Assembly: GCA_029265085.1 (NCBI GenBank)
Contig: JAJUJY010000069.1
Coordinates: 1-21,417, forward strand
Direction: 5' to 3'
From: Chloroflexota bacterium
GTDB taxonomy: Bacteria; Chloroflexota; Anaerolineae; Anaerolineales; Anaerolineaceae
Length of the DNA: 21,417 nt
In this document: positions 6,776-13,288 of the stretch, piece after piece
Layout of the letters: every line of letters starts with the position of its first letter
Position numbering within the stretch: position 1 is the first letter of the stretch
Made by a program: the position numbers and the translations under genes
The notes under the pieces: generated by a model
The model's database searches: none
Seen by the model: the letters and a program-made list of their open reading frames with translations, nothing else
Told to the model about the DNA's origin: nothing

Positions 6776-7093
6776 ATGGCAACAAAAACAATTGCAGGTG
6801 TTACTGTTCAGGTCAATGATGAAGGCTTTATGACCAATCCGGCTGAATGGACCAAGGAAATCGCGGTCGAAATTGCGAAAGAAGAAGGTATTGCGGAACT
6901 GACCGATGCGCATTGGAAGGTGGTTGATTTTTGCCGTCAAACCGGTGTTGCAAGCGGGAAAGCTCCTACTTTACGCACCATCACTACAGGAACCGGCATT
7001 TCCACCAAAGAAATGTTTACTCTTTTCCCCAAAGGACCGGCAAAGAAAGTTGCCCGTATCTCTGGATTAGGCAAACCGGAAGGTTGTGTATAA
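6776..7093 (+). CDS. tusE: TusE/DsrC/DsvC family sulfur carrier, single C-terminal Cys
   Basis: A 105-residue protein covering the full DsrC/TusE family length. The N-terminus has the AGVTVQVNDEGFMTNPAEWT stretch, the middle ELTDAHWKVVDFCR, and the end GLGKPEGCV carries the invariant penultimate cysteine (C104), which takes up sulfur as a persulfide. The second cysteine of true DsrC, eleven residues earlier, is replaced by A93 (KKVARISG), so this is a TusE-like or regulatory/transfer variant rather than a DsrC that forms the intramolecular trisulfide used with dissimilatory sulfite reductase. C53 is an additional cysteine outside the usual positions. A GGAGG ribosome site precedes the ATG. 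Its placement after the SQR-like gene and before a DsrE2-like gene suggests it accepts sulfane sulfur in a relay. It is not next to tusBCD or mnmA, arguing against tRNA thiolation. Confidence 0.92.
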   Translation: MATKTIAGVTVQVNDEGFMTNPAEWTKEIAVEIAKEEGIAELTDAHWKVVDFCRQTGVASGKAPTLRTITTGTGISTKEMFTLFPKGPAKKVARISGLGKPEGCV

Positions 7094-7133
7094 ATCCAGC
7101 GCTTTATCAGGTTGAAAAATAGGAGAAATCATA

Positions 7134-7637
7134 ATGACAGAAGAAAATCGCAAGATCGCGTTTATTTGTTCCAAAGGCACGCTGGACATGGTGTATCCGG
7201 CCCTGGTGATGGGTTGGGCTGCTTTGGGGAATGGAATTGATGTCACCATCTTCTTTACCTTCTGGGGTATGGATATGATCAACAAGAAACGAATTGATCA
7301 CCTGGAGATTGCGCCAGTTGCCAACACCAGCATGAAGATGAGCCTGATGGGACTCAACACGGGCAACCTGGGTATCCCCAACCTGATGGGTGTTTTGCCG
7401 GGTATGACTGCCTTCGCCACCAAAATTATGAAGGATAAGATGGATGGCTTGGGCGTTCCTTCCGTGAAAGAATACCTGGAAATGCTGTCGGATGCCGGTG
7501 CCAAACTGTATGCCTGCAAGATGTCTGTGGATATGTTTGGCCTGAAAAAAGAAGACTTTATCGACGGCGTGGAAGATATTGTCACTGCGGGTGACTTTAT
7601 GGACATGACCGAAGGCGCTCAGATTGTCTTCATCTAG
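7134..7637 (+). CDS. dsrE2: DsrE2-like sulfurtransferase (DsrE/DsrF-like family)
   Basis: A 167-residue protein of the DsrE/F/H superfamily, DsrE2 type. The N-terminal strand and first helix (KIAFICSKGTLDMVYPALV), then GIDVTIFFTFWGMDMI (residues 34-49), and the C-terminal LYACKMSVDMFGLKKEDFIDGV (from 125) are the hallmarks of this group. C128 is in the conserved ACxM position and is the expected persulfide carrier; C12 sits where other DsrE2 proteins often have another residue. DsrE2 proteins occur with rhodanese and TusA in sulfur-oxidising bacteria, but here the neighbour is a TusE-like carrier. No clear membrane helix is seen. An AGGAGA ribosome site precedes the start 40 bases after the tusE stop. 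It is the last gene of the operon before a terminator. Sulfur transfer is inferred from family and context. Confidence 0.9.
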   Translation: MTEENRKIAFICSKGTLDMVYPALVMGWAALGNGIDVTIFFTFWGMDMINKKRIDHLEIAPVANTSMKMSLMGLNTGNLGIPNLMGVLPGMTAFATKIMKDKMDGLGVPSVKEYLEMLSDAGAKLYACKMSVDMFGLKKEDFIDGVEDIVTAGDFMDMTEGAQIVFI

Positions 7638-7660
7638 TCTGAATTGATTGGTTAAACAAG

Positions 7661-7696
7661 AACCGCTCGATCTGTGTACTGGATCGGGCGGTTTTA
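7661..7696 (+). terminator. Rho-independent terminator of the sulfur operon
   Basis: A 12-base-pair stem, AACCGCTCGATC (7661-7672) with GATCGGGCGGTT (7682-7693), holds one G-T wobble and a 9-base loop, and is followed by a short T-rich stretch. It begins 23 bases after the DsrE2 stop codon. On the minus strand it lies 15 bases beyond the stop of the convergent NIF3-like gene and is followed by CTTGTTT, so it may work in both directions. Confidence 0.85.
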
Positions 7697-7708
7697 TATA
7701 CATACATT

Positions 7709-8044
7709 CTATTCGAATAAATGATTGGCCAGCGGAATGATATTGATGACCGGTTCTTCATAGGGATGTACCGCACGGATTGCTTTTAAAACCTCTGGGA
7801 TCATCTCTCGCTTACAATTTACTTCAACTTTCAATTCACTGCCTTCAAATATTTTACCGGCCTCACCCAGGTAAGGGGTAGAACCGTATAATGGCCGCCA
7901 GCTCCCCCGCACGCTGGAAAACGAAAGGCAATGATCATAATTTCCAATCACGCCTGCACCGGCCTGGTGCAGGGCTTCCCTTAATCCATCCAAATGGGTT
8001 TCCGGTATAAATATTTCAATTTTGGCGTTTGTAAAGTCATTCAT
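7709..8044 (-). CDS. Stand-alone NIF3/YqfO insertion-domain protein (PII/CutA-like fold)
   Basis: A 111-residue protein that equals just the CutA/PII-like domain normally inserted in NIF3/YqfO-type metal-binding proteins. Diagnostic segments are KIEIFIPETHLDGLREAL (8-25), GAGVIGNYDHCLSF (29-42), the GxxxPYLGEAGK region (54-64) and HPYEEP (93-98). Such single-domain proteins probably form trimers or higher oligomers and may bind metal or small ligands; no reaction is established. The start codon overlaps the end of the cysteine hydrolase gene by 8 bases, which suggests translational coupling and a joint task. It is the last gene of the long minus-strand run and is followed by the hairpin at 7661-7693. 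Confidence 0.85.
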   Translation of the reverse strand: MNDFTNAKIEIFIPETHLDGLREALHQAGAGVIGNYDHCLSFSSVRGSWRPLYGSTPYLGEAGKIFEGSELKVEVNCKREMIPEVLKAIRAVHPYEEPVINIIPLANHLFE

Positions 8045-8564
8045 CGGTATGGTTACTCTGGTTTTGTTTACTCAAAAATTGTTTTAATGCACTGTAAGAG
8101 ATCAAGTCATTAATTTTTTCGACAAAAGGGATATTTTCGGGTTCTACACTGGCCAGTGAATTTCGTAAAATAATGGCAGCAAAGTCCTGATCTTTGGCTC
8201 CGCGGATCGTGTTTAAAACGCAATATTCTGCGCAGAACCCGGTAACGATGACTGTATCGACCTCGAGAGAGTGCAAGATCTCGGTTAAATTGGTTTTATT
8301 GAAGGAATTTCCGTAGGTCTTATGAATGTGGGGGTCAGTCGGTAATATTTTTAAATCTTCTGGCAAATCAAATCCTTCTTTGCCGGGGATCAAATCTTCT
8401 TCCGGGTCGATATGCTGGATGCAGATCACGGGCAGGTTTTTACCGCGGAATAAATCGATTGCTGCGTTGATATATTCAACGGCACTTTTCAATGACTGGG
8501 TAGTGACCGTATTAATTCCGTAAAATTGTTTTTGGACGTCAATTACCAACAGGGCAGGTTTCAT
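8037..8564 (-). CDS. Cysteine hydrolase, isochorismatase-like family
   Basis: A 175-residue protein. I chose the ATG at 8564 (MKPALLVIDVQKQF) because GGAGGT lies 6 bases upstream; an in-frame ATG four codons earlier overlaps that site. The catalytic triad of the family is visible: D9 in LVIDVQ, K82 in HKTYGNSF, and C115 in GFCAEYCVLNT, which follows the TVIVTGF strand and the expected cis-peptide turn. The family hydrolyses amides or imides (nicotinamidase, N-carbamoyl amides, ureidoacrylate, biuret) or vinyl ethers. Length fits the small stand-alone members. The NIF3-like gene overlaps its 3' end. A nicotinamidase-type metal site (D-x-H-x-H) is not evident; HIDPEEDLIPG has only one His, so nicotinamidase is unlikely. 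Substrate not assignable. Confidence 0.92.
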   Translation of the reverse strand: MKPALLVIDVQKQFYGINTVTTQSLKSAVEYINAAIDLFRGKNLPVICIQHIDPEEDLIPGKEGFDLPEDLKILPTDPHIHKTYGNSFNKTNLTEILHSLEVDTVIVTGFCAEYCVLNTIRGAKDQDFAAIILRNSLASVEPENIPFVEKINDLISYSALKQFLSKQNQSNHTDE

Positions 8565-8625
8565 AGCTACCTCCATTTGAAAACGAACCAGGAATTGCTC
8601 TCATGGACATTAACCGAGTGATCGA

Positions 8626-9345
8626 TTATGAGTCTATTGTATCCTGATCATCCGTCTGAATAGCGAAATCTACTGCGGCTTCAGCGTGAATCAAGGTTGT
8701 GTCAAATAAGGGGACGGCACAATCGCTTTGTTTAACCAGCAGACCAATCTCCGTGCAACCCAATATGATGCCTTGAGCACCTTGCTGGATGAGAGTTTCA
8801 ATGATCTGTAGATAGGCGGCTTTTGAGGCAGGAGAAATGATTCCAGTCACCAGTTCATCATAGATCACCCGGTGGATGATATCTCTTTCTGCTGGATTCG
8901 GGGTCACGACCTCCAAACCAAACCGATTCATTAACCGGCCTTTATAAAAATCTTCTTCCATGGTGAATTTTGTGCCTAGCAAGCCAATTTTATGCAGGCC
9001 TTGTGCAAGGATTCGTTCAGCGGTTGCATCGGCAATGTGCAGCAGGGGAATGTTGATATTTTGCTCAACCTCTTTTGCCATTTTATGCATGGTGTTGGTG
9101 CAGATCACCAAAAAATCCGCTCCGGCTCGCTGCACCTGTTGGGCTGCGTTAATCATCAGCTGAGTTAAAGTTTGCCATTCGCCGTTGTGTTGCAGCACCT
9201 CGATTTCAGCAAAATCAACCGATATCATCACGCTTTTGGCAGAGTGCAGCCTGCCTAATTTTTCTCGGGCGCGTTGGTTGATGATTCGGTAATATTCAAT
9301 CGATGATTCCCAACTCATTCCACCGATCAAACCAATTGTGCGCAT
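8626..9345 (-). CDS. Aspartate/glutamate racemase family protein
   Basis: A 239-residue cofactor-independent racemase. It opens with IGLIGGMSWESSIEYYRIIN, the family's first strand and loop. The two catalytic cysteines are C82 in ICTNTMHK and C197 in LGCTEIGLL, so the two-base mechanism appears intact. The first-Cys motif CTNTMHK and the overall length are those of the YgeA/RacX-type broad-specificity amino acid racemases rather than the dedicated glutamate racemase MurI. Such enzymes produce D-amino acids for wall remodelling or signalling, or interconvert aspartate. The start has AGGAG 8 bases upstream. The gene lies between a methyltransferase and a cysteine hydrolase with 39- and 61-base gaps, so co-transcription is possible. 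Substrate is not determinable from sequence alone. Confidence 0.93.
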   Translation of the reverse strand: MRTIGLIGGMSWESSIEYYRIINQRAREKLGRLHSAKSVMISVDFAEIEVLQHNGEWQTLTQLMINAAQQVQRAGADFLVICTNTMHKMAKEVEQNINIPLLHIADATAERILAQGLHKIGLLGTKFTMEEDFYKGRLMNRFGLEVVTPNPAERDIIHRVIYDELVTGIISPASKAAYLQIIETLIQQGAQGIILGCTEIGLLVKQSDCAVPLFDTTLIHAEAAVDFAIQTDDQDTIDS

Positions 9346-9384
9346 GATGTTGCTCCTGGTATAAAAAATATTTTCTTGAAATAA

Positions 9385-10002
9385 TTATATGGTTCCCCAA
9401 ACCAGATACATGATGCCTGGGCCAAGAATTTCAACTTCGAGCTTGACTCGTTCCGCTAAAAGCCGCCAGGGGCAATCCATATCCTGGTTGGAGACCGCAA
9501 AACGACGGAACACATTCCGTATCATTGGGTTGAGCATTTTGCCGGGTAATTTAGCAGCCAGCATGGGGCCGGCCGCGGCTACCTTGCCGCCCGGTTTCAG
9601 ACATGCCAATGCTCGGTCCAGGGCCAGCGGAGAGGTTAACACGTCATGCATGGCGAATAACAGCACGCCATCCACAGGTTCGGAAAGGTAGGTTTCTTCT
9701 GCGGCCTGCTCGATTACCCGGATGTTTTGCCAGCCGTTCTTTTCTATCCGAAGCCTGGCCTGGCGAACCATATCTGGACTGAGATCAACGCCAGTGATTT
9801 GCCCGCTTTTTCCAACGGCTTGCTCTAGAAAACGAAAATTCGCTCCGGAACTGCACCCGATGTCTAAGATATGGCTGCCAGGCATAAGACCTAACTTTTG
9901 GATGGCCTTATGCCGGAGGGGAAAGGTGAATGCGAATAGAACATCCGGCAGGTTGGCGACATGCCGGTATTTTTGGATTATTTTTTCGCGGAACGCACTC
10001 AT
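9385..10002 (-). CDS. Class I SAM-dependent methyltransferase
   Basis: A 205-residue Rossmann-fold methyltransferase. Motif I is ILDIGCSSGANF (45-56) with D47, G49 and G53; the acidic ribose contact is in ITGVDLSPDMV (69-79). The motif around VDGVLLFAMHDVL replaces the usual acidic post-II loop, and LKPGGKVAAAGP is the typical strand before the lid. The C-terminal segment (LLAERVKLEVEILGPGIMYLVWG) is hydrophobic and may help bind a lipophilic substrate. The overall look is of the Methyltransf_11/UbiE-like group. AGGGAA precedes the start. Substrate could be a small molecule, quinone precursor or lipid; nothing in the neighbourhood decides it. Confidence 0.92.
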   Translation of the reverse strand: MSAFREKIIQKYRHVANLPDVLFAFTFPLRHKAIQKLGLMPGSHILDIGCSSGANFRFLEQAVGKSGQITGVDLSPDMVRQARLRIEKNGWQNIRVIEQAAEETYLSEPVDGVLLFAMHDVLTSPLALDRALACLKPGGKVAAAGPMLAAKLPGKMLNPMIRNVFRRFAVSNQDMDCPWRLLAERVKLEVEILGPGIMYLVWGTI

Positions 10003-10048
10003 TTTCCCTGTCTTTCTGTTTTCTAGTTGGGGTCAGTTTTCTACACGA

Positions 10049-10615
10049 TTATCTTCGAATTGGCCATTCTGGTTTGAGCAAGGAGAGGATGTAATGATCG
10101 TAATATTTCCCATCCTGGTAAAAATAATCCCGCAAGGTGCCTTCGATTTGAAAGCCCAGTTTTTGCAATAAATGGACCGAACGCAGATTTTCCGGGTATA
10201 CCAGGGCATCAATCCGGTGTAAATTCATCCGTTCAAACCCGTTATCGATCGCAGCCGCGAGCGCTTCAGACATGTATCCTTGTCCCCAATAATCGGGAGC
10301 AAGGTCGTATCCAATTTCTGCCCGGAAATAGTCTTTTTGCCAATGATGGTATCCGCAGGTACCGATTACCTGGCCGCTGCTTTTTAACTCGATCGCCCAA
10401 CGGTTGTAGTTTTTTCCTTCGGAATTTTGTAAAAAATCCAGTAGGATTTTAGCCTGGGATAAATCTGTTAGGGGCGGCTCGTCTAACAAATACCTGCAAA
10501 CTTCCGGGTCGGAAAAATGCCGGTAAACAAAATCGATGTCCGTTTCAGTGAAATCACGCAAGACCAACCTTTCGGTTGTGATAGCAGGGAAAGCATCTGT
10601 GGGGTTTTTATTCAA
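10049..10615 (-). CDS. GNAT N-acetyltransferase, RimJ/RimL type (TTG start)
   Basis: A 188-residue acetyltransferase of the same subfamily as the one at 1755-2315. ITTERLVLRDFTETDI opens the fold (12-27), the acetyl-CoA loop is W110-G-Q-G-Y-M115, and PENLRSVHLLQKLGFQIEG (from 141) is the conserved C-terminal segment. The chosen start is a TTG: AGAGGA sits 5 bases before it, and no in-frame ATG lies near the domain start. The DUF3592-like gene ends 18 bases upstream. Acetyl-CoA is the donor; the acceptor is unknown. Confidence 0.92.
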   Translation of the reverse strand: MNKNPTDAFPAITTERLVLRDFTETDIDFVYRHFSDPEVCRYLLDEPPLTDLSQAKILLDFLQNSEGKNYNRWAIELKSSGQVIGTCGYHHWQKDYFRAEIGYDLAPDYWGQGYMSEALAAAIDNGFERMNLHRIDALVYPENLRSVHLLQKLGFQIEGTLRDYFYQDGKYYDHYILSLLKPEWPIRR

Positions 10616-10633
10616 GGGTCCTCTGATAATTGA

Positions 10634-11074
10634 TTATTGATACAGCTCAACGATGAAAGCGTTTTTGGGATTTTGCGAATCTGCGACAACGGTCACGGTT
10701 TGTCCTGGTGCAAAGGTTCGGGTGAGATTGGTCTTCATAATGAAATTTTTTGTATTCCATTCCTGGCCTTGCCATGCATAGGTGTAGCTAATTCGCCCGC
10801 GCCCGCGTTGGAAAAACAATTCTTTAATTTGTCCCTCAACCATTACGCCCCGCTGGTACACACGGCGAAAGAAAAGGTACCGTAGAATCAGGATGGGCGG
10901 CGCAAGAATAAGTGAAACCATACCACAGGCAATTAAAAATGGAAGCGGCAAGGTGGGAATGAAAAGAGACAAAATTATGAGACCTAAGATTGTCAGCGGT
11001 GTGAGAATACATAGATGCGAGAGGTAATCCTGCCGGAAAATCTGTTTGATCGAGAGGTATTGAAGTGGATTCAT
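10634..11074 (-). CDS. Small membrane protein, DUF3592-like
   Basis: A 146-residue protein with two adjacent membrane helices (about 20-40 and 43-68) ending in a basic YLFFRRVYQRG stretch that should lie in the cytoplasm. A beta-rich domain follows: GVMVEGQIKELFFQRGRGRI, a YTYAWQGQEW strand pair, then FAPGQTVTVVADSQNPKNAFI. This last pattern (a Y-x-Y strand, a GxxVTVxxDxxNPxxA motif) is like DUF3592 domains, which have no known function. Its ATG lies 3 bases beyond the stop codon of the carbamoyltransferase-like gene, so the two are very likely translated from one message. Function is not recognised. Confidence 0.75.
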   Translation of the reverse strand: MNPLQYLSIKQIFRQDYLSHLCILTPLTILGLIILSLFIPTLPLPFLIACGMVSLILAPPILILRYLFFRRVYQRGVMVEGQIKELFFQRGRGRISYTYAWQGQEWNTKNFIMKTNLTRTFAPGQTVTVVADSQNPKNAFIVELYQ

Positions 11075-11077
11075 GGG

Positions 11078-11905
11078 TTATCTCTGTAACAGCGCTGTGA
11101 TGATGGCTGACTGAACAGGATACAGGCAGCTTTTTTGATCATACCCTGCAAAATAATTGGATTCAATGGCCTGTTGGCTGACTTCACGCTGTGTGTCAAA
11201 TGGCGGGCAGGGAATTAACCAAGCCTCCGGGAATGCCTGTTTGAGCGCTTCGGGTGTGATTTGATAGTTATGATCGTTAAAATTCTCCGGCCAGCTATCG
11301 GTCAAAATAACATTTGCATCCCGGATGCCTTCTTGCAATTGAATGGTCGCGTGATTTGAGATAGATGGGTCGGACTGAAACTCCGCCGGGATTACCTGGA
11401 TATAGTCTAATCCCATTTTTTCACACAGGAGTGCCCAGGAACGGAGTACATTGGTGGTGGGTCCAACCAGGCAGAATTTCAAGTCCTTCAGGGTGCCAAA
11501 ATGCTGCCGCACAGAAAACAGGTCGGCCAACACTTCGCAGGGATGTTCATATCCTGACATCGCATTAATCACTGGCCGCCGGCTGGCCTCCGCAAAGTTT
11601 TTCAGTTCGGCATGATTGGATTCGCGGATGATGAAAAGGTCCAGCCAGTTATCCAGGTACCCTGCCAGGTGGTGCTTGGTTTCTTTGGTTTTCAGCAGGT
11701 TGGGCAGTTCAATCGCCTGGATCTGTAAAGCATTTAATGCTTTCAAGAAGGTAGCGCGGGTGCGCAGGCTGTTTCCTTCAAATGAATAGGCGCATGTGAG
11801 GCCGCGAAAATTGAGGCGTTCGCCGTTTATAAAGTGTTCAGCACAATCCAATATTTTCAGGACATCCTGGCAGGTAATATCCTGGATCGAAGTAAGCTGG
11901 CGCAT
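11078..11905 (-). CDS. Divergent aspartate/ornithine carbamoyltransferase-family protein
   Basis: A 275-residue protein with the family's two-domain layout, somewhat shorter than typical OTCase (about 310). The carbamoyl-phosphate motif reads F42-E-x-x-S46-L-R-T-R50, where ornithine and aspartate enzymes have S-T-R-T-R, so the first Thr is Leu. The second phosphate motif is H121-P-C-E-V-L-A-D128 in place of HPxQxLxD. The amino-acid loop, HCLP in OTCase, reads P232-C233-P-P here. The middle strand and loop CLVGPTTNVLRSWALL replaces GDxxNNVxxSL. I read it as a carbamoyltransferase homologue with a changed substrate pocket; it could use another amine, or have lost activity. There are no arginine-pathway genes nearby. 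The DUF3592-like gene follows 3 bases downstream. AAGGA lies about 11 bases before the ATG. Confidence 0.8.
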   Translation of the reverse strand: MRQLTSIQDITCQDVLKILDCAEHFINGERLNFRGLTCAYSFEGNSLRTRATFLKALNALQIQAIELPNLLKTKETKHHLAGYLDNWLDLFIIRESNHAELKNFAEASRRPVINAMSGYEHPCEVLADLFSVRQHFGTLKDLKFCLVGPTTNVLRSWALLCEKMGLDYIQVIPAEFQSDPSISNHATIQLQEGIRDANVILTDSWPENFNDHNYQITPEALKQAFPEAWLIPCPPFDTQREVSQQAIESNYFAGYDQKSCLYPVQSAIITALLQR

Positions 11906-11956
11906 GGTAGTTGGTGTCCTTTGCGTTGGCTGGATCGGTGGTCGAGCCGGAAATTT

Positions 11957-12592
11957 CTATGATTGCAGGCGGGATAACTGTTTTTCGATCTTTTTGATTC
12001 GTTTCAACTGTGCAGGGGTTAATTCGCTTTTTCGATCTTCCAACACCTTGTTGAATTCTTGTGCGTGAGCCGCATCTACCGCAGGAAGAATGCTTTCTGC
12101 ATGGAGTGGAAAATCGCGTGGAATGCAGGTGCTTAACTGATGGATCAATATCGGAAAGATTTTACCATGATAAGCGGGAGCCGCCGCTGCAACAATCGCC
12201 AACGTCTTAATGCCCCACACCACAGTAATCAGCGTCCCTTTTTCAACCGCCTGGATTACCGTATCGATTTGCTGCCAGATTGCATCCGCGCGGCGGCTGG
12301 CAATGGTTTCCAGACCAATCATTGCACCCCAAATCATGCGATTTTCTTTGTCGTTGAGTAATTTCAAGAAAGAATTAACCTGGTCTTCGATCAATTCCGG
12401 TTTGAGATAGCCAATCTGGTAAAGAACTTTGAGACAATCACTGCGGACGCTCTTGTTTTTATTCCACAGGTTTTCGGCAATTTCGCGAATGCCTTCCACG
12501 TCATTTGATTCGGCCAGCTCGCGTGCCAGTTCCTGATTGGGCACTTCATCGCGGCGGTTTTGGTAATAGGCAATTTTTAACAGCACAGACAT
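11957..12592 (-). CDS. HEAT-like repeat protein, function unknown
   Basis: A 211-residue, nearly all-helical protein with no signal peptide or membrane segment. Pairs of helices with HEAT/ARM character recur: GIREIAENLWNKNKSVRSDC with LKVLYQIGYLKPELI, then NSFLKLLNDKENRMIWGAMI with GLETIASRRADAI, then a pair ending in LAIVAAAAP. The N-DKxNxMIWGAMIGLETIA stretch is typical of PBS-lyase/HEAT-like units. The tail (SELTPAQLKRIKKIEKQLSRL) is basic and probably coiled coil. HEAT proteins usually act as binding scaffolds. A GGGAGGA ribosome site precedes the ATG. It lies between a small membrane protein and the carbamoyltransferase homologue. No enzyme motif is visible. Confidence 0.85.
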   Translation of the reverse strand: MSVLLKIAYYQNRRDEVPNQELARELAESNDVEGIREIAENLWNKNKSVRSDCLKVLYQIGYLKPELIEDQVNSFLKLLNDKENRMIWGAMIGLETIASRRADAIWQQIDTVIQAVEKGTLITVVWGIKTLAIVAAAAPAYHGKIFPILIHQLSTCIPRDFPLHAESILPAVDAAHAQEFNKVLEDRKSELTPAQLKRIKKIEKQLSRLQS

Positions 12593-12626
12593 CGAAATTC
12601 CTCCCTGAAAAATGATGAGGAAATGG

Positions 12627-13073
12627 TCACTTCTTCTTTTTGGACCAGGATGGGGTATAAAAGCCCAAAATGCCTAGCCACCAGGCTGCTTGCGCCAGAA
12701 TAGGCTGCCAGCGGTCAAGAATGGTAATGCCAAATTCAGTGTCTTCGCCGCCGGGTTCAATCGCCAATCCAAGGGGAAGCAATATAAAAAGGGGTATCAC
12801 TACAAAGAGTGCGGTGAATATCCAGCGCTGCGGCAGTAAAAGCGGCTGGTTGGTTTTACGAAAAGAGAAAACCACTGAGCCAACCAATGCTGGCCCCACG
12901 GTAAACCCAACCCATATTCCCAGCAGCGATATCAGCCAGCCGCCCCGCGTAGCGACATCGACCTGAGGCAGCATCAGCGAAAAGACAAAGACCAGGAGCA
13001 TTCCGGCGGCTGCCTGGGCAAGAATCAAAATACTCCATCCCAACCCTTGCATGAGACGTTTGAACCAATTCAT
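12627..13073 (-). CDS. Small integral membrane protein with four TM segments
   Basis: A 148-residue protein. I chose the ATG at 13073 (MNWFKRLMQG) because GGAGGT lies 5 bases upstream; the open frame continues 7 codons further without a ribosome site. Hydrophobic segments lie at about 12-34, 46-70, 85-105 and 122-140, with an acidic loop (EPGGEDTEF) between the last two, and a lysine-rich C-terminus (SWSKKKK) that should be cytoplasmic. No conserved family motif is recognised. It is the first gene of the minus-strand run, 34 bases before the HEAT-like gene. A TATAAT on the minus strand at 13135-13140 could be its -10 box, but no -35 element goes with it. Confidence 0.7.
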   Translation of the reverse strand: MNWFKRLMQGLGWSILILAQAAAGMLLVFVFSLMLPQVDVATRGGWLISLLGIWVGFTVGPALVGSVVFSFRKTNQPLLLPQRWIFTALFVVIPLFILLPLGLAIEPGGEDTEFGITILDRWQPILAQAAWWLGILGFYTPSWSKKKK

Positions 13074-13260
13074 CTCAACCTCCGCATCAAACAAACGGAA
13101 GATTTTTCATTGATATATCTACTGATCTATCTTTATTATAGGATTTTATTCGCCGGGTGGATGATGAGTTTTTGTTATTTAATGGCAGATAAAACAATGG
13201 GCGAATTGCAATAATCAATGCGATACGTTATATACGTTCCTTCCCCCGAATTCCTTCCTG

Positions 13261-13288
13261 CAAAATTGAATATCACTGGACTATTCAA
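13261..13288 (-). terminator. Weak candidate terminator after the AadA-like gene
   Basis: On the minus strand TTGAATA (13288-13282) pairs with TATTCAA (13272-13266) across a 9-base loop and runs straight into TTTTG. The stem is short and AT-rich and overlaps the stop codon of the nucleotidyltransferase gene. Placement and the T-run suit a terminator, but the stability is low. Confidence 0.35.

Noticed and set aside
6296..6940. 214-residue minus-strand open frame over the DUF1641 and tusE genes
   Set aside because: It crosses two real plus-strand genes and their gap, and its composition (many Ser, Arg, Ile runs) resembles no protein.
7107..7703. 198-residue open frame on the minus strand opposite the DsrE2-like gene
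   Set aside because: It lies fully antisense to a gene with clear family motifs, is rich in His, Gln and Asn as shadow frames are, and shows no ribosome site.
8326..8523. 65-residue plus-strand frame within the cysteine hydrolase
   Set aside because: Antisense to a gene whose catalytic triad is complete; no ribosome site.
13135..13140. TATAAT on the minus strand, possible -10 box of the 4-TM gene
   Set aside because: No hexamer near TTGACA lies 16-18 bases upstream (CATCCA at 17), so it is a chance match as likely as not.
13074..13280. 207-base gap between the 4-TM gene and the AadA-like gene
   Set aside because: Checked for small genes and RNA elements; apart from the weak terminator at 13261-13288 and an ACGTTATATACGT stretch at about 13223 I see nothing I can support.
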